This document shows positions 15,220-23,774 of a stretch of 46,586 bases of DNA, in pieces. Each line of letters opens with the position of its first letter. Position 1 is the first letter of the stretch. Origin of the DNA: Acidobacteriota bacterium (lineage in GTDB: Bacteria; Acidobacteriota; Terriglobia; Acidiferrales; UBA7541); assembly GCA_013289825.1 (NCBI GenBank), contig JABCZF010000030.1, positions 1-46,586 on the forward strand, in the 5' to 3' direction. Made by a program: the position numbers and the translations under genes. Below the pieces are notes generated by a model. That model was not told where the DNA came from. It saw nothing but the letters and a program-made list of their open reading frames with translations, and ran no database searches.

Positions 15220-16629
15220 ATGACCGACAGTCCCACGCTAGCGCACGCCGAAGAGCTTCTTGCTGAACTTCTCAAGATTCGCGTTTTCCAGGACCAGCCT
15301 CGCGAAGAACTGCTCTGGTTTGTTGCCCAATGTCAGGAGCACCGCGTCGCCACCGGTGAAATCATCATGCGCGAAGGCGACGTAGCTGATTTCATGATGG
15401 TGATGTTGGAAGGCGAGATGCGTGCCAGGAGCGAACACGGGAGTGCCGACGGACCTGTATTTGTGGTTACCGCCGGCGATATCACGGGCATGCTTCCTTT
15501 CTCGCGTCTGAAAGTGATCTCTGTTACCGGTCGCGCCGTTCTGCCCTCGCATTTCCTGGCCTTTCCCGTCGGGCAGTTCCCGGAACTCTTTAAAAGATTG
15601 CCGGAACTCGTCCGCCGCCTCGTCGGTTTGCTCACCGACCGCGTTCGCAGCGTTACCCGCGCTGAGCAACAGCACGAGAAGCTCGCTGCCCTCGGCAAAC
15701 TTTCCGCTGGTCTTGCTCACGAGCTCAATAATCCTTCCGCAGCCGCTCGCCGCTCCGCTGCAGCCTTGCGCGATTGCTTGGCTCGTCTCCGCGAGACCGC
15801 CCGCACCACAGAGATCGGCCCCGAAGATTGCGGCCTTCTGGCCGAACGCGAAGAGGAAATCCGAGCCACACTCGAGCCTGCGCAATTCAAGGATGAGTTC
15901 GCCCGTGTCGAGCGCGAAGAAGCCATCCAGTCCTGGCTCGAAGCGCACAAGGTCGCCGACGCCTGGAAGCTCTCGCCATCCTTGGCCGACGCCGGCCTCA
16001 CCGACACTCACCTCGCAAGCTTTGCTGCCGTCGCCGGCGCATCGCTTGGCCCCGAACTTACACGCTTTGCCACGCTCCTCGAAATGGAACGCATCGCCGA
16101 AGAGCTCGAGCACAGCTCTGCGCGCATCTCCGACCTCATCAAAGCCATCAAGGAATACTCCTACATGGATCAAGGCCCCATGCAGGAGGTCGACATCGAG
16201 CGCGGCCTCGAAACGACTCTTACCATCATGAATCACAAACTCAAGCGCGGCATCAAGGTCATCCGCGAATACGCCCGCGATCTTCCCAAAGTCATGTCCA
16301 GCGGCAGTGAACTCAATCAAGTCTGGACCAACCTCATCGACAACGCCGCCGACGCCATGAAGAGCGATGGCAAGCTCACGATCCGCACCGCCCGCGAAAA
16401 CGATTTCGTCCTCGTCGAAATTGCCGACAACGGCGCCGGCATCCCCCCCGAAGCGCTGACGCGCATCTTCGATCCCTTTTTCACCACCAAAGGCGTTGGC
16501 GAAGGCACTGGCCTCGGTCTCGACGTCGTCAGTCGCATCATCAAAAACATTGCGGGCCACATTAGTGTCACGTCCGTCCCCGGCGACACTCGCTTTCAAG
16601 TCCGCATCCCCATCCAAGCGGCGAAGTAG
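15220..16629 (+). CDS. Histidine kinase with N-terminal cyclic-nucleotide-binding-like domain
   Basis: Protein of 469 residues with no membrane segment. Residues about 18-130 are a cNMP-binding-type beta-roll (GEIIMREGDVADFMMVMLEG), but the usual phosphate-binding GE...RxA cassette is altered (AGDITGMLPFSRLK), so cyclic nucleotide binding is doubtful. The H-box is LAALGKLSAGLAHELNNP with His167. Between it and the ATPase lies an extra helical stretch of about 150 residues. The ATPase has the N-box (QVWTNLIDNAADAM), G1 (EIADNGAGIP), F-box (DPFFTTKG) and G2 (GEGTGLGLDVV). The natural partner is the receiver domain encoded just upstream. AGGA lies 7 nt before the ATG. A cytosolic sensor of redox or a metabolite is a reasonable inference. 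Confidence 0.93.
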   Translation: MTDSPTLAHAEELLAELLKIRVFQDQPREELLWFVAQCQEHRVATGEIIMREGDVADFMMVMLEGEMRARSEHGSADGPVFVVTAGDITGMLPFSRLKVISVTGRAVLPSHFLAFPVGQFPELFKRLPELVRRLVGLLTDRVRSVTRAEQQHEKLAALGKLSAGLAHELNNPSAAARRSAAALRDCLARLRETARTTEIGPEDCGLLAEREEEIRATLEPAQFKDEFARVEREEAIQSWLEAHKVADAWKLSPSLADAGLTDTHLASFAAVAGASLGPELTRFATLLEMERIAEELEHSSARISDLIKAIKEYSYMDQGPMQEVDIERGLETTLTIMNHKLKRGIKVIREYARDLPKVMSSGSELNQVWTNLIDNAADAMKSDGKLTIRTARENDFVLVEIADNGAGIPPEALTRIFDPFFTTKGVGEGTGLGLDVVSRIIKNIAGHISVTSVPGDTRFQVRIPIQAAK

Positions 16630-16647
16630 TCGTTTCAGGAGAAGAAA

Positions 16648-16914
16648 ATGGCCGATGTCTGCACTCACCTCAACCAAATTCGACCGGTCAAACCAAAATC
16701 CAAGGGCTGCGAAGAATGTGTCAAGATGGGCGACACCTGGGTCCACCTGCGGCTCTGCCTGACGTGCGGCCACGTGGGCTGCTGCGATTCCTCAAAAAAC
16801 AAGCACGCCACCAAACATTTTCACTCGGCGAAGCACCCCATTGTCCGCTCCTTCGAGCCCGGCGAGAACTGGATGTGGTGTTTCGTCGACGAATTGATGT
16901 TCGAAGACGATTGA
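16648..16914 (+). CDS. UBP-type zinc finger protein
   Basis: Protein of 88 residues that is almost entirely a ZnF-UBP domain. Candidate zinc ligands are Cys5, His7, Cys21, Cys24, Cys37, Cys40, Cys45, His53, His57 and His63, in the order typical of the fold (CTH...CEEC...CLTCG...C...HATKH...H). Trp75 and Trp77 lie near the C-terminus. In eukaryotes this fold binds the free C-terminus of ubiquitin; bacteria with such small stand-alone copies have no ubiquitin, so the ligand is unknown. It begins 18 nt after the kinase stop, with AGGAGAAGAAA just upstream, and is surely co-transcribed. This makes it a likely component of the redox-signalling operon. Confidence 0.92.
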   Translation: MADVCTHLNQIRPVKPKSKGCEECVKMGDTWVHLRLCLTCGHVGCCDSSKNKHATKHFHSAKHPIVRSFEPGENWMWCFVDELMFEDD

Positions 16915-17045
16915 ACGGTGAAGAAGTCCGCAGATCATCGACCAGACCGCCGAGTTCATTCTTTCGGCCGCCGAGGAATCCAAACCACTTCTTCCAGCAT
17001 CCAAAACGAAGCGGGGGATGCTCTAACAAAAGGGAGGAGTACTTC

Positions 17046-17348
17046 GTGGCAAAAGTAAAGCTTGCGCTCATTGCGAAGTTGGAGGCCAAACCAGGAAAGG
17101 AAAGCGAAGTCGAGAGCTTTCTGAAAGGCGCTCTGCCCCTCGTCGAGGCGGAACCCGGCACAATTGCCTGGTTCGCCATCCGCATGGGAACTTCCAGCTT
17201 TGGAATTTTTGATGTTTTTAATGACGAAGCCGGCCGCGAAGCGCACCTGAGCGGGAAAGTCGCCGCCGCGCTGATGGCGAAAGCTGCAGAACTGTTCGCG
17301 AAGTCTCCGGAAATTCAAAAGTGGGATGTACTCGAGTCGAAGTTGTAA
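17046..17348 (+). CDS. Antibiotic biosynthesis monooxygenase (ABM) domain protein
   Basis: Protein of 100 residues, start GTG at 17046 with a strong AGGGAGGAG 6 nt upstream. The translation (KVKLALIAKLEAKPGKESEV, then GTIAWFAIRMGTSSFGIFD) is the ABM ferredoxin-like fold of quinol-monooxygenase/YgiN relatives, which act as dimers on quinones or protect against reactive carbonyls. It follows the zinc-finger gene by 131 nt in the same direction and may belong to the same operon or have its own promoter. A longer upstream reading of the frame is Arg/Pro-rich and overlaps the zinc-finger gene, so I reject it. Confidence 0.88.
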   Translation: MAKVKLALIAKLEAKPGKESEVESFLKGALPLVEAEPGTIAWFAIRMGTSSFGIFDVFNDEAGREAHLSGKVAAALMAKAAELFAKSPEIQKWDVLESKL

Positions 17349-17414
17349 GCCCGTCGCTCGCGTTTCCGCTCTAGCAGACTTCCGGAGTGGTGGCCCCTTC
17401 GATCGGACTACGTT

Positions 17415-18581
17415 CTACGTTGGCGACGGTTCCGGCGGTAGCAACAGTTCCCCAGGCGGAATTGCAGGCGTCGGCGGCGTCATGGGCGGGCTCGGCGGAA
17501 ACATTTTGCTCCCCAGCGGCCCATACCGTGGCGCAAAAAATTCCAGCGTGTAGGATTGAAAAAACACCAGCCCCGGCGCATACACGAATCCCACTACGTA
17601 AAGTAGCCCCGCCAACGCGAGCAGAGCGAACGCGGCCAGCAGCAACACGACGGAAGCATTATCCCAGCTCACTCCCGCACTTCTGCCGATCAGGAATCCA
17701 ATCCCGCCGAGCAGCCCCAGCGGAATCAACAGAATCAAAACCACGATCAAATTTAGGAAGGTGAAAATAATCGCGCCCCCCATGGCCAACACGATCTTCA
17801 TCAACACATATCCGGCATATGCCAACTTCTCCTCAGCCATGATCGCCAGCACCGTGCGCCAGCCATCCATCGCCCCCACTTCTTCGAAGGCCATAACCGG
17901 CACCAGAAAATCCCGCCCCAGCATGTCGATGATCGCCAGCACCGCCACCAGCAGAATCATCACCAGCACCAGCAGAATTCCCCCGCCAATCAATACCCCG
18001 AGGTTCTGGTCCGGATTCTGGAACCACCCCGCGCGATACGCAAGCAAAGCCGGTACTCCTGCCACGACTCCCACCAAAACAAACGCCGCGAACCCAAACG
18101 CCACGACCCAGAAAAGGTATCGCCGCCCAGCCTCTCGCCACCGCCGCCACCCCTCGCGCAACCGGCACTGCCCGCCAACCACCGCATCCAAAAGAATAAA
18201 CCGGTAAACGCAGTCGCTGTAAATCCACAAGAGCAGCAGAGCCAGAACCAACGCCACACCTACCACGATCCACCCTGTATAAGGTTGAATCTCCTCCCAT
18301 CTCGGTATGCTGACGAGATGCGCCGCCCCCGCCCAGCGGTAAGAGCAGTAATTGGCCCAGTGATTATCGCCGCCCCGATTCGTATTTAAGTTCGGCAGAC
18401 TTCCCCCACCACCCCCTAGGCCTCCGGCCTCCCCTGTAACCAGAGCCACCACCGCCAGCCGCGCCCAAAACCCAAAGTGAAACGGCCGGAAAAGGAGCTG
18501 CTTTGTCCGGGCAAAAGCTGGCGAAATGGATTCCACTGCTGAAGCGCGGTTCGGCACGCTACACCTTCCAAGTGCAGTCAC
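17415..18581 (-). CDS. Polytopic membrane protein of unknown function
   Basis: Protein of up to 388 residues with five to six hydrophobic segments: about 37-50, a pair near 105-130, and others near 155-180, 195-220, 255-285 and 300-325. A Gly-rich loop (GGLGGGGG) follows the first segment. The C-terminus is a Pro-rich tail (FPPSPPMTPPTPAIPPGE). I do not recognise a functional family with certainty; proteins of this shape are usually annotated as hypothetical membrane proteins. Two GTG starts are possible: 18581, and 18557, which has GGAAGG 6 nt before it. It is convergent with the ABM gene (66 bp gap). Its + strand is C-rich, which makes the antisense frames open. Confidence 0.75.
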   Translation of the reverse strand: MTALGRCSVPNRASAVESISPAFARTKQLLFRPFHFGFWARLAVVALVTGEAGGLGGGGGSLPNLNTNRGGDNHWANYCSYRWAGAAHLVSIPRWEEIQPYTGWIVVGVALVLALLLLWIYSDCVYRFILLDAVVGGQCRLREGWRRWREAGRRYLFWVVAFGFAAFVLVGVVAGVPALLAYRAGWFQNPDQNLGVLIGGGILLVLVMILLVAVLAIIDMLGRDFLVPVMAFEEVGAMDGWRTVLAIMAEEKLAYAGYVLMKIVLAMGGAIIFTFLNLIVVLILLIPLGLLGGIGFLIGRSAGVSWDNASVVLLLAAFALLALAGLLYVVGFVYAPGLVFFQSYTLEFFAPRYGPLGSKMFPPSPPMTPPTPAIPPGELLLPPEPSPT

Positions 18582-18722
18582 TCTATTTCTATCTTCCGAG
18601 TATTAGCAACAGGTGTCTAGCAAATGTCGTTCCGTGGCAAAGTCCCCGCAACAATCCCCTCGTACCGGATCTCCAGCAAGGAATCCCTCTCGCGGAGCAG
18701 CGCACGCTCTTCCGGGCATCCC

Positions 18723-18989
18723 CTAAGAATTGTCTGCCCCTCCCGACCTGCTTCTGAAGTGTGATCCGCGTCGCATGTGCCCCGGCATCGCTCGCGTTTG
18801 CCGGTACTGCCCAAGTCGGATCCCCAGTGTCGCCAACCCAAGAGCCGTAAAGGTTGCCCCCAGCAAAACATATTCGTCGGCATACGGCCCGGCATGACGA
18901 ATCGAATCGAGCAACAAGTGTATGCCGAGCGAACAAATCAGGACCGACAGAGCGCCCCACAAATAACGATTCGTCTTCATGATAACCAT
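18723..18989 (-). CDS. Small two-helix membrane protein, hypothetical
   Basis: About 88 residues. Two hydrophobic segments (RYLWGALSVLICSLGIHLLL and EYVLLGATFTALGLATLGI) are joined by a short polar loop, and the tail is Arg-rich. ATG codons at 18989 and 18980 are both possible; GAGGAG lies 11 nt before the first. I do not recognise the family. The segment pattern and the Arg tail after the second helix support a real inner-membrane protein, but a single short frame like this could be chance. Confidence 0.5.
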   Translation of the reverse strand: MVIMKTNRYLWGALSVLICSLGIHLLLDSIRHAGPYADEYVLLGATFTALGLATLGIRLGQYRQTRAMPGHMRRGSHFRSRSGGADNS

Positions 18990-19503
18990 CCAGGTTCGGA
19001 CTCCTCGCAATCGGCGCCCTCTCCCTCACCAGTGTGCCCTTCTTTCCAGCCTCAAATGCCCTGGTGTCGTTAACTGGGTAATAATAGGTAGGCGCACTCC
19101 ATTGTGGCGGGCTACCCTAGCGTGCGCGTACCTTGGCGCGCAGGCGCCCGCGTGCTTGTCGATCGTGTCCTAGCGCGAAGCCGTCTCCGTGTAATATCCG
19201 CGTTGGATTTCGAGGCCCGGATCGATTCGAGTCCATTCGCCAGGCACGTAAGTCTTGTATTAATTTTGTATTACACACCATCCCGGTTTCGAACATGGAG
19301 GGCTACTTTGCGGATACCTAATCCGACGAGGCGAGTTGCCGATCGCACGGAACAGGGAAATATTGACTGGAGACCGCCGCGATAAGCGGGTTGGCCCGAT
19401 GGCAACAACTGGCTTCCGGGAATACTGAGCGAGAAACTAGGTAGAGACGCGCGGCCTTCATCTTGCGAGTCGAAGAACCTATTCCCGCCTGTGCCGCGGT
19501 TGT
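18990..19503. other. Non-coding gap upstream of the small membrane protein
   Basis: About 510 bp between the small membrane gene and the permease stop. I see no gene, tRNA or convincing hairpin. A local AT-rich patch near 19255-19280 (TATTAATTTTGTATTACACA) stands out in the GC-rich background and could hold a promoter for the leftward small gene. Confidence 0.4.
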
Positions 19504-22158
19504 TCACTCCTCCCGTAGCAGGATCACGGGATCGATCGACAACGCACGTCGCGCTGGAATCCAGGTAGCCAGCAGCCCCAGCAACAACATTGCTAGAACC
19601 ACACCAGCCAATACCAGCGGATCGCGGGGAGTGGCCTGATACACGATCGATGCCAGCACCCGACTCGCCAGTATTCCCAGCAGCAATCCTGCTGCTGAAC
19701 CAAAAGCCAGCAATTTGAATGCTCGGCCCAACGCTGCCTGTAACACTTCCTTACGCTGCGCGCCGAGGGCCATGCGAATCCCCAGCTCCCGCAGCCGTTT
19801 GCTGACCGAGTACGCAGCCATTCCAAAGACGCCGGTGGCAGACAGCATCGCGCCCATCACCCCCAAAACTCCCAGCGACAGTGTCGCCATTCGGGAAGGA
19901 AACAGAGCGCTCTCCAGTTCTTGGTTCCACGTCCGCAGGGTAAAGGGCAGCCCGGCATCCAGCTCCTGCACGGTACTCTTGACGGCTGGCGCCAGTTGCA
20001 GTGGATCGCCATCCGAGCGCACCACCAGGCTTACCTGAGTCGAAGGCCATTGCAGGATGGGGAGAAACATCGCCGGCTGTGGATCTTCGGCGAGGCTCGC
20101 ATATTTCCCGTCTTCTACAACGCCTACCACTTGTAGGCGCGTTCCATCTTGCCTCTTGAAATATTTGCCTATTGCGTCGGTTGCGGAACCCAAGATTTTG
20201 CTTGCAAACTCCCGATTGACTACCGCTACGCGTGGCGCGTTTTTGTCGTCATGCCATGACAGCGTCCTGCCGGCCAATAAGCTTGTCCGGGCCGCATCGA
20301 AGTATTCCGGAGATATGTTGTACAACATGGCTTCCGCAGCGGCATTCGCTGGCCGCAGATCCGTCGTTTGGTCGGTAAAGACATTCGAGCCGTTGGCGCC
20401 GTAATACAACGGTAGCCGATCCACCAGTCCCACCGACGTTACGCCGGGAATGGTCTGCAAAGCGTCGATCATGCGCTTTTGCATCGCGGGCGCTCGGTCG
20501 GCGCTGTAACCGGCCATGCTCAGAGCGGTCTCAATCAGCAGTGCCTTCTTCGGCTCAAAACCGAAATTGCTGTGGAGCGAACGCACCAGCCCGCGCACGG
20601 CGACCAGCGAAGAAGTGACCAGCACCGCGCAGATGGCAATTTGCACGACGAGCAACAGGTCTCGGACTGTGATCCGCCGTCCCACCGTGCCCGTTGATCC
20701 CGACTTGATGACCTGATATGGGTCGGTGTGAAGCACCTGCCTTACCGGGACCGCGCCAAAGAGGAATCCGCTCGCTAAACTCAACAGCAAGGCTACCGCA
20801 TAGACGTTTGCGTCTGGGTTGACAGGCACTTGGAGGGGGGCTGTTGGAAGCGGTTGCCATACGCTCAGCCCGCGCAACAACGCCACGCTGCCCCACAGAC
20901 CGACAGCGCCTCCGATGAGGGAGATCAGCACGGCTTCGGTAAAGAGTTGCCGCAGAATGCGCAGGCGGCCCGCTCCAAGGGCGAGGCGCAGAGCAACTTC
21001 CCGGGAACGGTCGGCGGCGCGGGCGGCAAACAGGCTGCCCAGATTGGCACAAGCGGCCAGCAGAATTAGTGCCGCCAGCAGCATCAATCCTGTAAGGAAT
21101 GCCCGTATCGGCCCGCCCAACCAGTCGCCGGTAAGACCTGGACGCGTCAAGGAGAAGGTCATGTGGCCATCGTCTTTGGGGTAGGTGTTTTCCAGATACG
21201 AGCCAATGGAGTTGAGATCGGCAACAGCCTGTAACGGCGTGACTCCCGGCTTCAGATGCCCCATCACCATCAAAATGCCGCGGTTCCCGCGCGCATTCAG
21301 CACATCCATCCCCTCTACCTGCTCTTGGTTGACGATCGGCACCCAGAAATCGGGAAAGACAAACAACAAAGTTCCCCGGAACTCAGGCGGTGCTACGCCC
21401 AGAATAGTAAAAGGATGGTGGTTCAGCTGAACCGTACGGCCCACCACGCCGCGATCATCCTGAAAATGGCTATGCCAAAACACGTAGGTGAGCACGATAT
21501 ACGGAGCGCTGTTTGGACCTTGCTCATCGGCGCCATGGAAGAAACGGCCAAGATACGGGTGAATGCCTAATGCGTCGAAGTAGTTCCCGGTCACTTCGAG
21601 GATCCAGGCGCTGGATGGATTGTTTCCCGTATCCAGCCCTACCGGAACGACGTTATAAGCTGCCAGATCATCAAAGCTGCGGTTGCGCTCGCGCAGATCG
21701 AGATAGTCGGGATAGGACTGATTCACGGCCCTATCGCTCCCGCGCTCGATTCCCCAGAGGCTCTCCGCCTGAGGCACATTCAGCGGGCGCAGGATCAGCG
21801 CATTCAACACGCCAAAAACCACAGCGTTTGCGCCAATGGCCACGGCCAGGGTCACCACGGCAACAGCGGTAAAGCCGGGAGATTTGCGCAACATGCGGAG
21901 AGCGAAGCGCACGTCCCGCACCAAATTCTCGATCAATAGCAGGCCTCGCTCGGCTCGATAGTCTTGTTTCATCGCTTCCACGCCGCCAAATTTCAGCATG
22001 GCCTGGCGTCGGGCCTCAATGGGGGATAAACCTGCGCGAAGGTTTTCTTCGGTTTCGAGAGCAATGTGTTCCGCAATCTCTTCCCTCAATCGTTCGTCCT
22101 GTGCCCGCCTTGTCGCCAAGCTGGCCAGACGAGTGAAGAACCGCCTCAGAGATCTCAC
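19504..22158 (-). CDS. ADOP family ABC transporter permease (FtsX-like, duplicated)
   Basis: Protein of 884 residues. An N-terminal prefix (VRSLRRFFTRLASL... EEIAEHIALETEENLRAGLS...) is the permease prefix of Acidobacterial duplicated orphan permeases. Two MacB-PCD/FtsX units follow, each with one N-terminal TM (first: SPGFTAVAVVTLAVAIGANA) and a cluster of TMs; the pattern REVALRLALGAGRLRILRQL and later RELGIRMALGAQRKEVLQAA marks the two FtsX cores. No ATPase gene is near, hence orphan. The start is a GTG that overlaps the TGA of the PadR gene by 4 bp (GTGA), with GGAGG 7 nt upstream, so translation is coupled. MacB-type mechanotransmission in the envelope is the known role of relatives; the cargo is unknown. 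Confidence 0.93.
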   Translation of the reverse strand: MRSLRRFFTRLASLATRRAQDERLREEIAEHIALETEENLRAGLSPIEARRQAMLKFGGVEAMKQDYRAERGLLLIENLVRDVRFALRMLRKSPGFTAVAVVTLAVAIGANAVVFGVLNALILRPLNVPQAESLWGIERGSDRAVNQSYPDYLDLRERNRSFDDLAAYNVVPVGLDTGNNPSSAWILEVTGNYFDALGIHPYLGRFFHGADEQGPNSAPYIVLTYVFWHSHFQDDRGVVGRTVQLNHHPFTILGVAPPEFRGTLLFVFPDFWVPIVNQEQVEGMDVLNARGNRGILMVMGHLKPGVTPLQAVADLNSIGSYLENTYPKDDGHMTFSLTRPGLTGDWLGGPIRAFLTGLMLLAALILLAACANLGSLFAARAADRSREVALRLALGAGRLRILRQLFTEAVLISLIGGAVGLWGSVALLRGLSVWQPLPTAPLQVPVNPDANVYAVALLLSLASGFLFGAVPVRQVLHTDPYQVIKSGSTGTVGRRITVRDLLLVVQIAICAVLVTSSLVAVRGLVRSLHSNFGFEPKKALLIETALSMAGYSADRAPAMQKRMIDALQTIPGVTSVGLVDRLPLYYGANGSNVFTDQTTDLRPANAAAEAMLYNISPEYFDAARTSLLAGRTLSWHDDKNAPRVAVVNREFASKILGSATDAIGKYFKRQDGTRLQVVGVVEDGKYASLAEDPQPAMFLPILQWPSTQVSLVVRSDGDPLQLAPAVKSTVQELDAGLPFTLRTWNQELESALFPSRMATLSLGVLGVMGAMLSATGVFGMAAYSVSKRLRELGIRMALGAQRKEVLQAALGRAFKLLAFGSAAGLLLGILASRVLASIVYQATPRDPLVLAGVVLAMLLLGLLATWIPARRALSIDPVILLREE

Positions 22159-22502
22159 GACAAATCCTCCGCTTTGGCTTCGAAGAACCGACCAATAATC
22201 GCTGCCGTTTGTTCCCAACCTTGGGTCTCGACCTGTAACTGCTTGCGTCCTTGCTCGGTCAGTCGATAGAAGCGCGCCCTGCGATTATTCTCCGAGGCCC
22301 CCCACGCGGAGGCGATCGCGCCTTCTTGCTCCAGCCTCAATAGAACGGGATAGAGCGTCCCTTGATTTACGGCCAGCAGATCTCCGCTGATCTGCTCTAT
22401 GCGCCGCGCGACTCCATAGCCGTGCAGCGGTCCCAGGACATCGAGAGTCTTGAGGACCATCAACGCCAATGTGCCTTGTAAGACGTCCGTTTTTTGCTTC
22501 AT
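22155..22502 (-). CDS. PadR family transcriptional regulator
   Basis: Protein of 115 residues: a winged helix-turn-helix (LQGTLALMVLKTLDVLGPLH, GYGVARRIEQISGDLLAVNQ, then GTLYPVLLRLEQEGAI) plus a short C-terminal dimerisation helix. It belongs to the PadR subgroup that is routinely coupled with ADOP permeases and is expected to repress its own operon. The Met at 22502 is chosen because family members begin just before this LQGTL block; the frame is open 90 codons upstream but unlike any family. The ribosome site is weak (GGCGGT). A 13-bp dyad lies 18 bp upstream of the start. The stop overlaps the permease start. Confidence 0.93.
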   Translation of the reverse strand: MKQKTDVLQGTLALMVLKTLDVLGPLHGYGVARRIEQISGDLLAVNQGTLYPVLLRLEQEGAIASAWGASENNRRARFYRLTEQGRKQLQVETQGWEQTAAIIGRFFEAKAEDLS

Positions 22503-22519
22503 AGCACCGCCATTTTGGT

Positions 22520-22554
22520 TTCCAACAGGAAGGATGCCACACTTCCTTTTGGAA
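22520..22554. promoter_or_regulatory. Dyad, candidate PadR operator
   Basis: TTCCAACAGGAAG (22520-22532) and CTTCCTTTTGGAA (22542-22554) are reverse complements at 12 of 13 positions around a 9-nt spacer. The arm centres are 22 bp apart, about two helical turns, and the dyad ends 18 bp before the PadR start. It fits a site for a dimeric regulator controlling the padR-permease operon. A leader hairpin is the alternative. Confidence 0.6.
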
Positions 22555-22835
22555 AACAACAGGAAAGTCATGCCTGCCGCCTGGTCGCGCGGTTCCCTGA
22601 ATTCGTAGAGGCGGCCTCCCCGGCCAGCGGTGAGCGCGGGCATGGCCAGTTCGGAAGTATCTTCGCCGCCGGCTGTGGCAAACTGGCTTACACCCGGCCC
22701 CAAGTCATCTTCGCCGCCCCTCGCCCCATTCCCGACTGTGGCAACCCCTTGCAGCTCAGCCAGCCACACCAAATCGCTGTGAGCCCAGCACGCTGCGCCC
22801 CTTTTGTCGGAGTTCGCCCACCCGGAGCCGCCCGC
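22555..22835. other. Gap between padR and terC
   Basis: The rest of the 333-bp gap upstream of padR. It must hold the padR promoter (leftward) and the end of the terC transcript. I see no gene, no clear terminator and no convincing -35/-10 pair. Confidence 0.35.
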
Positions 22836-23753
22836 TTATTTTTTTGCTTTTGGACCAGCCAGAAGGGAACCCGCTAGCGCCACCAACAAAATGCCCGCGA
22901 CAATCCCCAACGAGATCTCCACCGTAATGTGCACCCAAGGCTCGACAATCATCTTCGCCCCAATAAACGCCAGCACAAAGGAAAGGCCCGGCGTCAAATA
23001 CCGCAACCGCCCCAGGACCCCCGCCAAAAGAAAATACATCGAGCGCAAACCCAAAATCGCAAACACATTGGATGTGTACACAATAAAAGGGTCCCGCGTT
23101 ATGCCAAACACCGCCGGAATCGAATCGACGGCCATGGTCATATCGGTGATCTCTACAATCAGCAACACCACAAACAAAGGCGTAGCAAACAGTTTTCCGC
23201 CATCCCGCGCAAAAAATTTACTTCCCTGGTACTCTTTCGTCACGCGCAGGTACTTTTTCGCGAATCGCGAAACGCGGTTCTCCTCGGGATGGATCTCCAC
23301 TTTCTTCAGAAACAGCATGTGCAATCCTGCAAACACCAGAAAGGCGCCGAACACATACAGCACCCAGCTGAACCGCTCAATCAAACTCGCTCCCGCCGCA
23401 ATCATCGCCCCGCGCATCACCAGCGCCCCGAGAATTCCCCATTCCAGAATGCGGTGCTGGACCCTTTCATCAACGGCAAACGCCCGGAAAATCACCAGAA
23501 ACAGAAAGAGATTGTCCACGCTGAGGGCTTTTTCGATGACATACCCGGTGAAGAATTCCAGACCGCGTTGCGAGCCGGAGAAATGCAGCACGCTGAGCCC
23601 AAACGCAAGCGACAGCCCAATCCAGACGAGGGTCCAGGTCAGCGCTTCCCGCGTCTTCATTTTGTGGGGACGCCGGTGGAAGACACCAAGATCCAATACA
23701 ATCGCGGCGAGTACGAAAAGATTAAAAACCAGCCAAAGGAGAGGTGTGCCCAT
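22836..23753 (-). CDS. TerC/Alx family membrane protein
   Basis: Protein of 305 residues with about nine hydrophobic segments. The TerC signature is clear: VIEKALSVDNLFLFLVIFRA near residue 75 and VEITDMTMAVDSIPAVFGIT near 200, both with the conserved acidic residues thought to bind metal, and SNVFAILGLRSMYFLLAGVL afterwards. Alx/TerC proteins export Mn2+ or act in metal homeostasis and in metalation of exported proteins. The start ATG lies 21 nt after the stop of the upstream secreted protein gene, so it is read in the same leftward operon rather than from its own riboswitch-controlled promoter. I found no yybP-ykoY-like leader. Confidence 0.93.
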   Translation of the reverse strand: MGTPLLWLVFNLFVLAAIVLDLGVFHRRPHKMKTREALTWTLVWIGLSLAFGLSVLHFSGSQRGLEFFTGYVIEKALSVDNLFLFLVIFRAFAVDERVQHRILEWGILGALVMRGAMIAAGASLIERFSWVLYVFGAFLVFAGLHMLFLKKVEIHPEENRVSRFAKKYLRVTKEYQGSKFFARDGGKLFATPLFVVLLIVEITDMTMAVDSIPAVFGITRDPFIVYTSNVFAILGLRSMYFLLAGVLGRLRYLTPGLSFVLAFIGAKMIVEPWVHITVEISLGIVAGILLVALAGSLLAGPKAKK

Positions 23754-23774
23754 GGCTGCGGCGTCCGGCGTGCC

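Noticed and set aside
15238..16773. A 511-codon open frame on the minus strand opposite the histidine kinase
   Set aside because: The kinase is certain on the + strand. Its C-ending codons keep the antisense frame free of stops, and the translation matches nothing.
23754..23774. Search for a yybP-ykoY manganese riboswitch ahead of terC
   Set aside because: Only 21 nt separate terC from the upstream gene, too short for this riboswitch.
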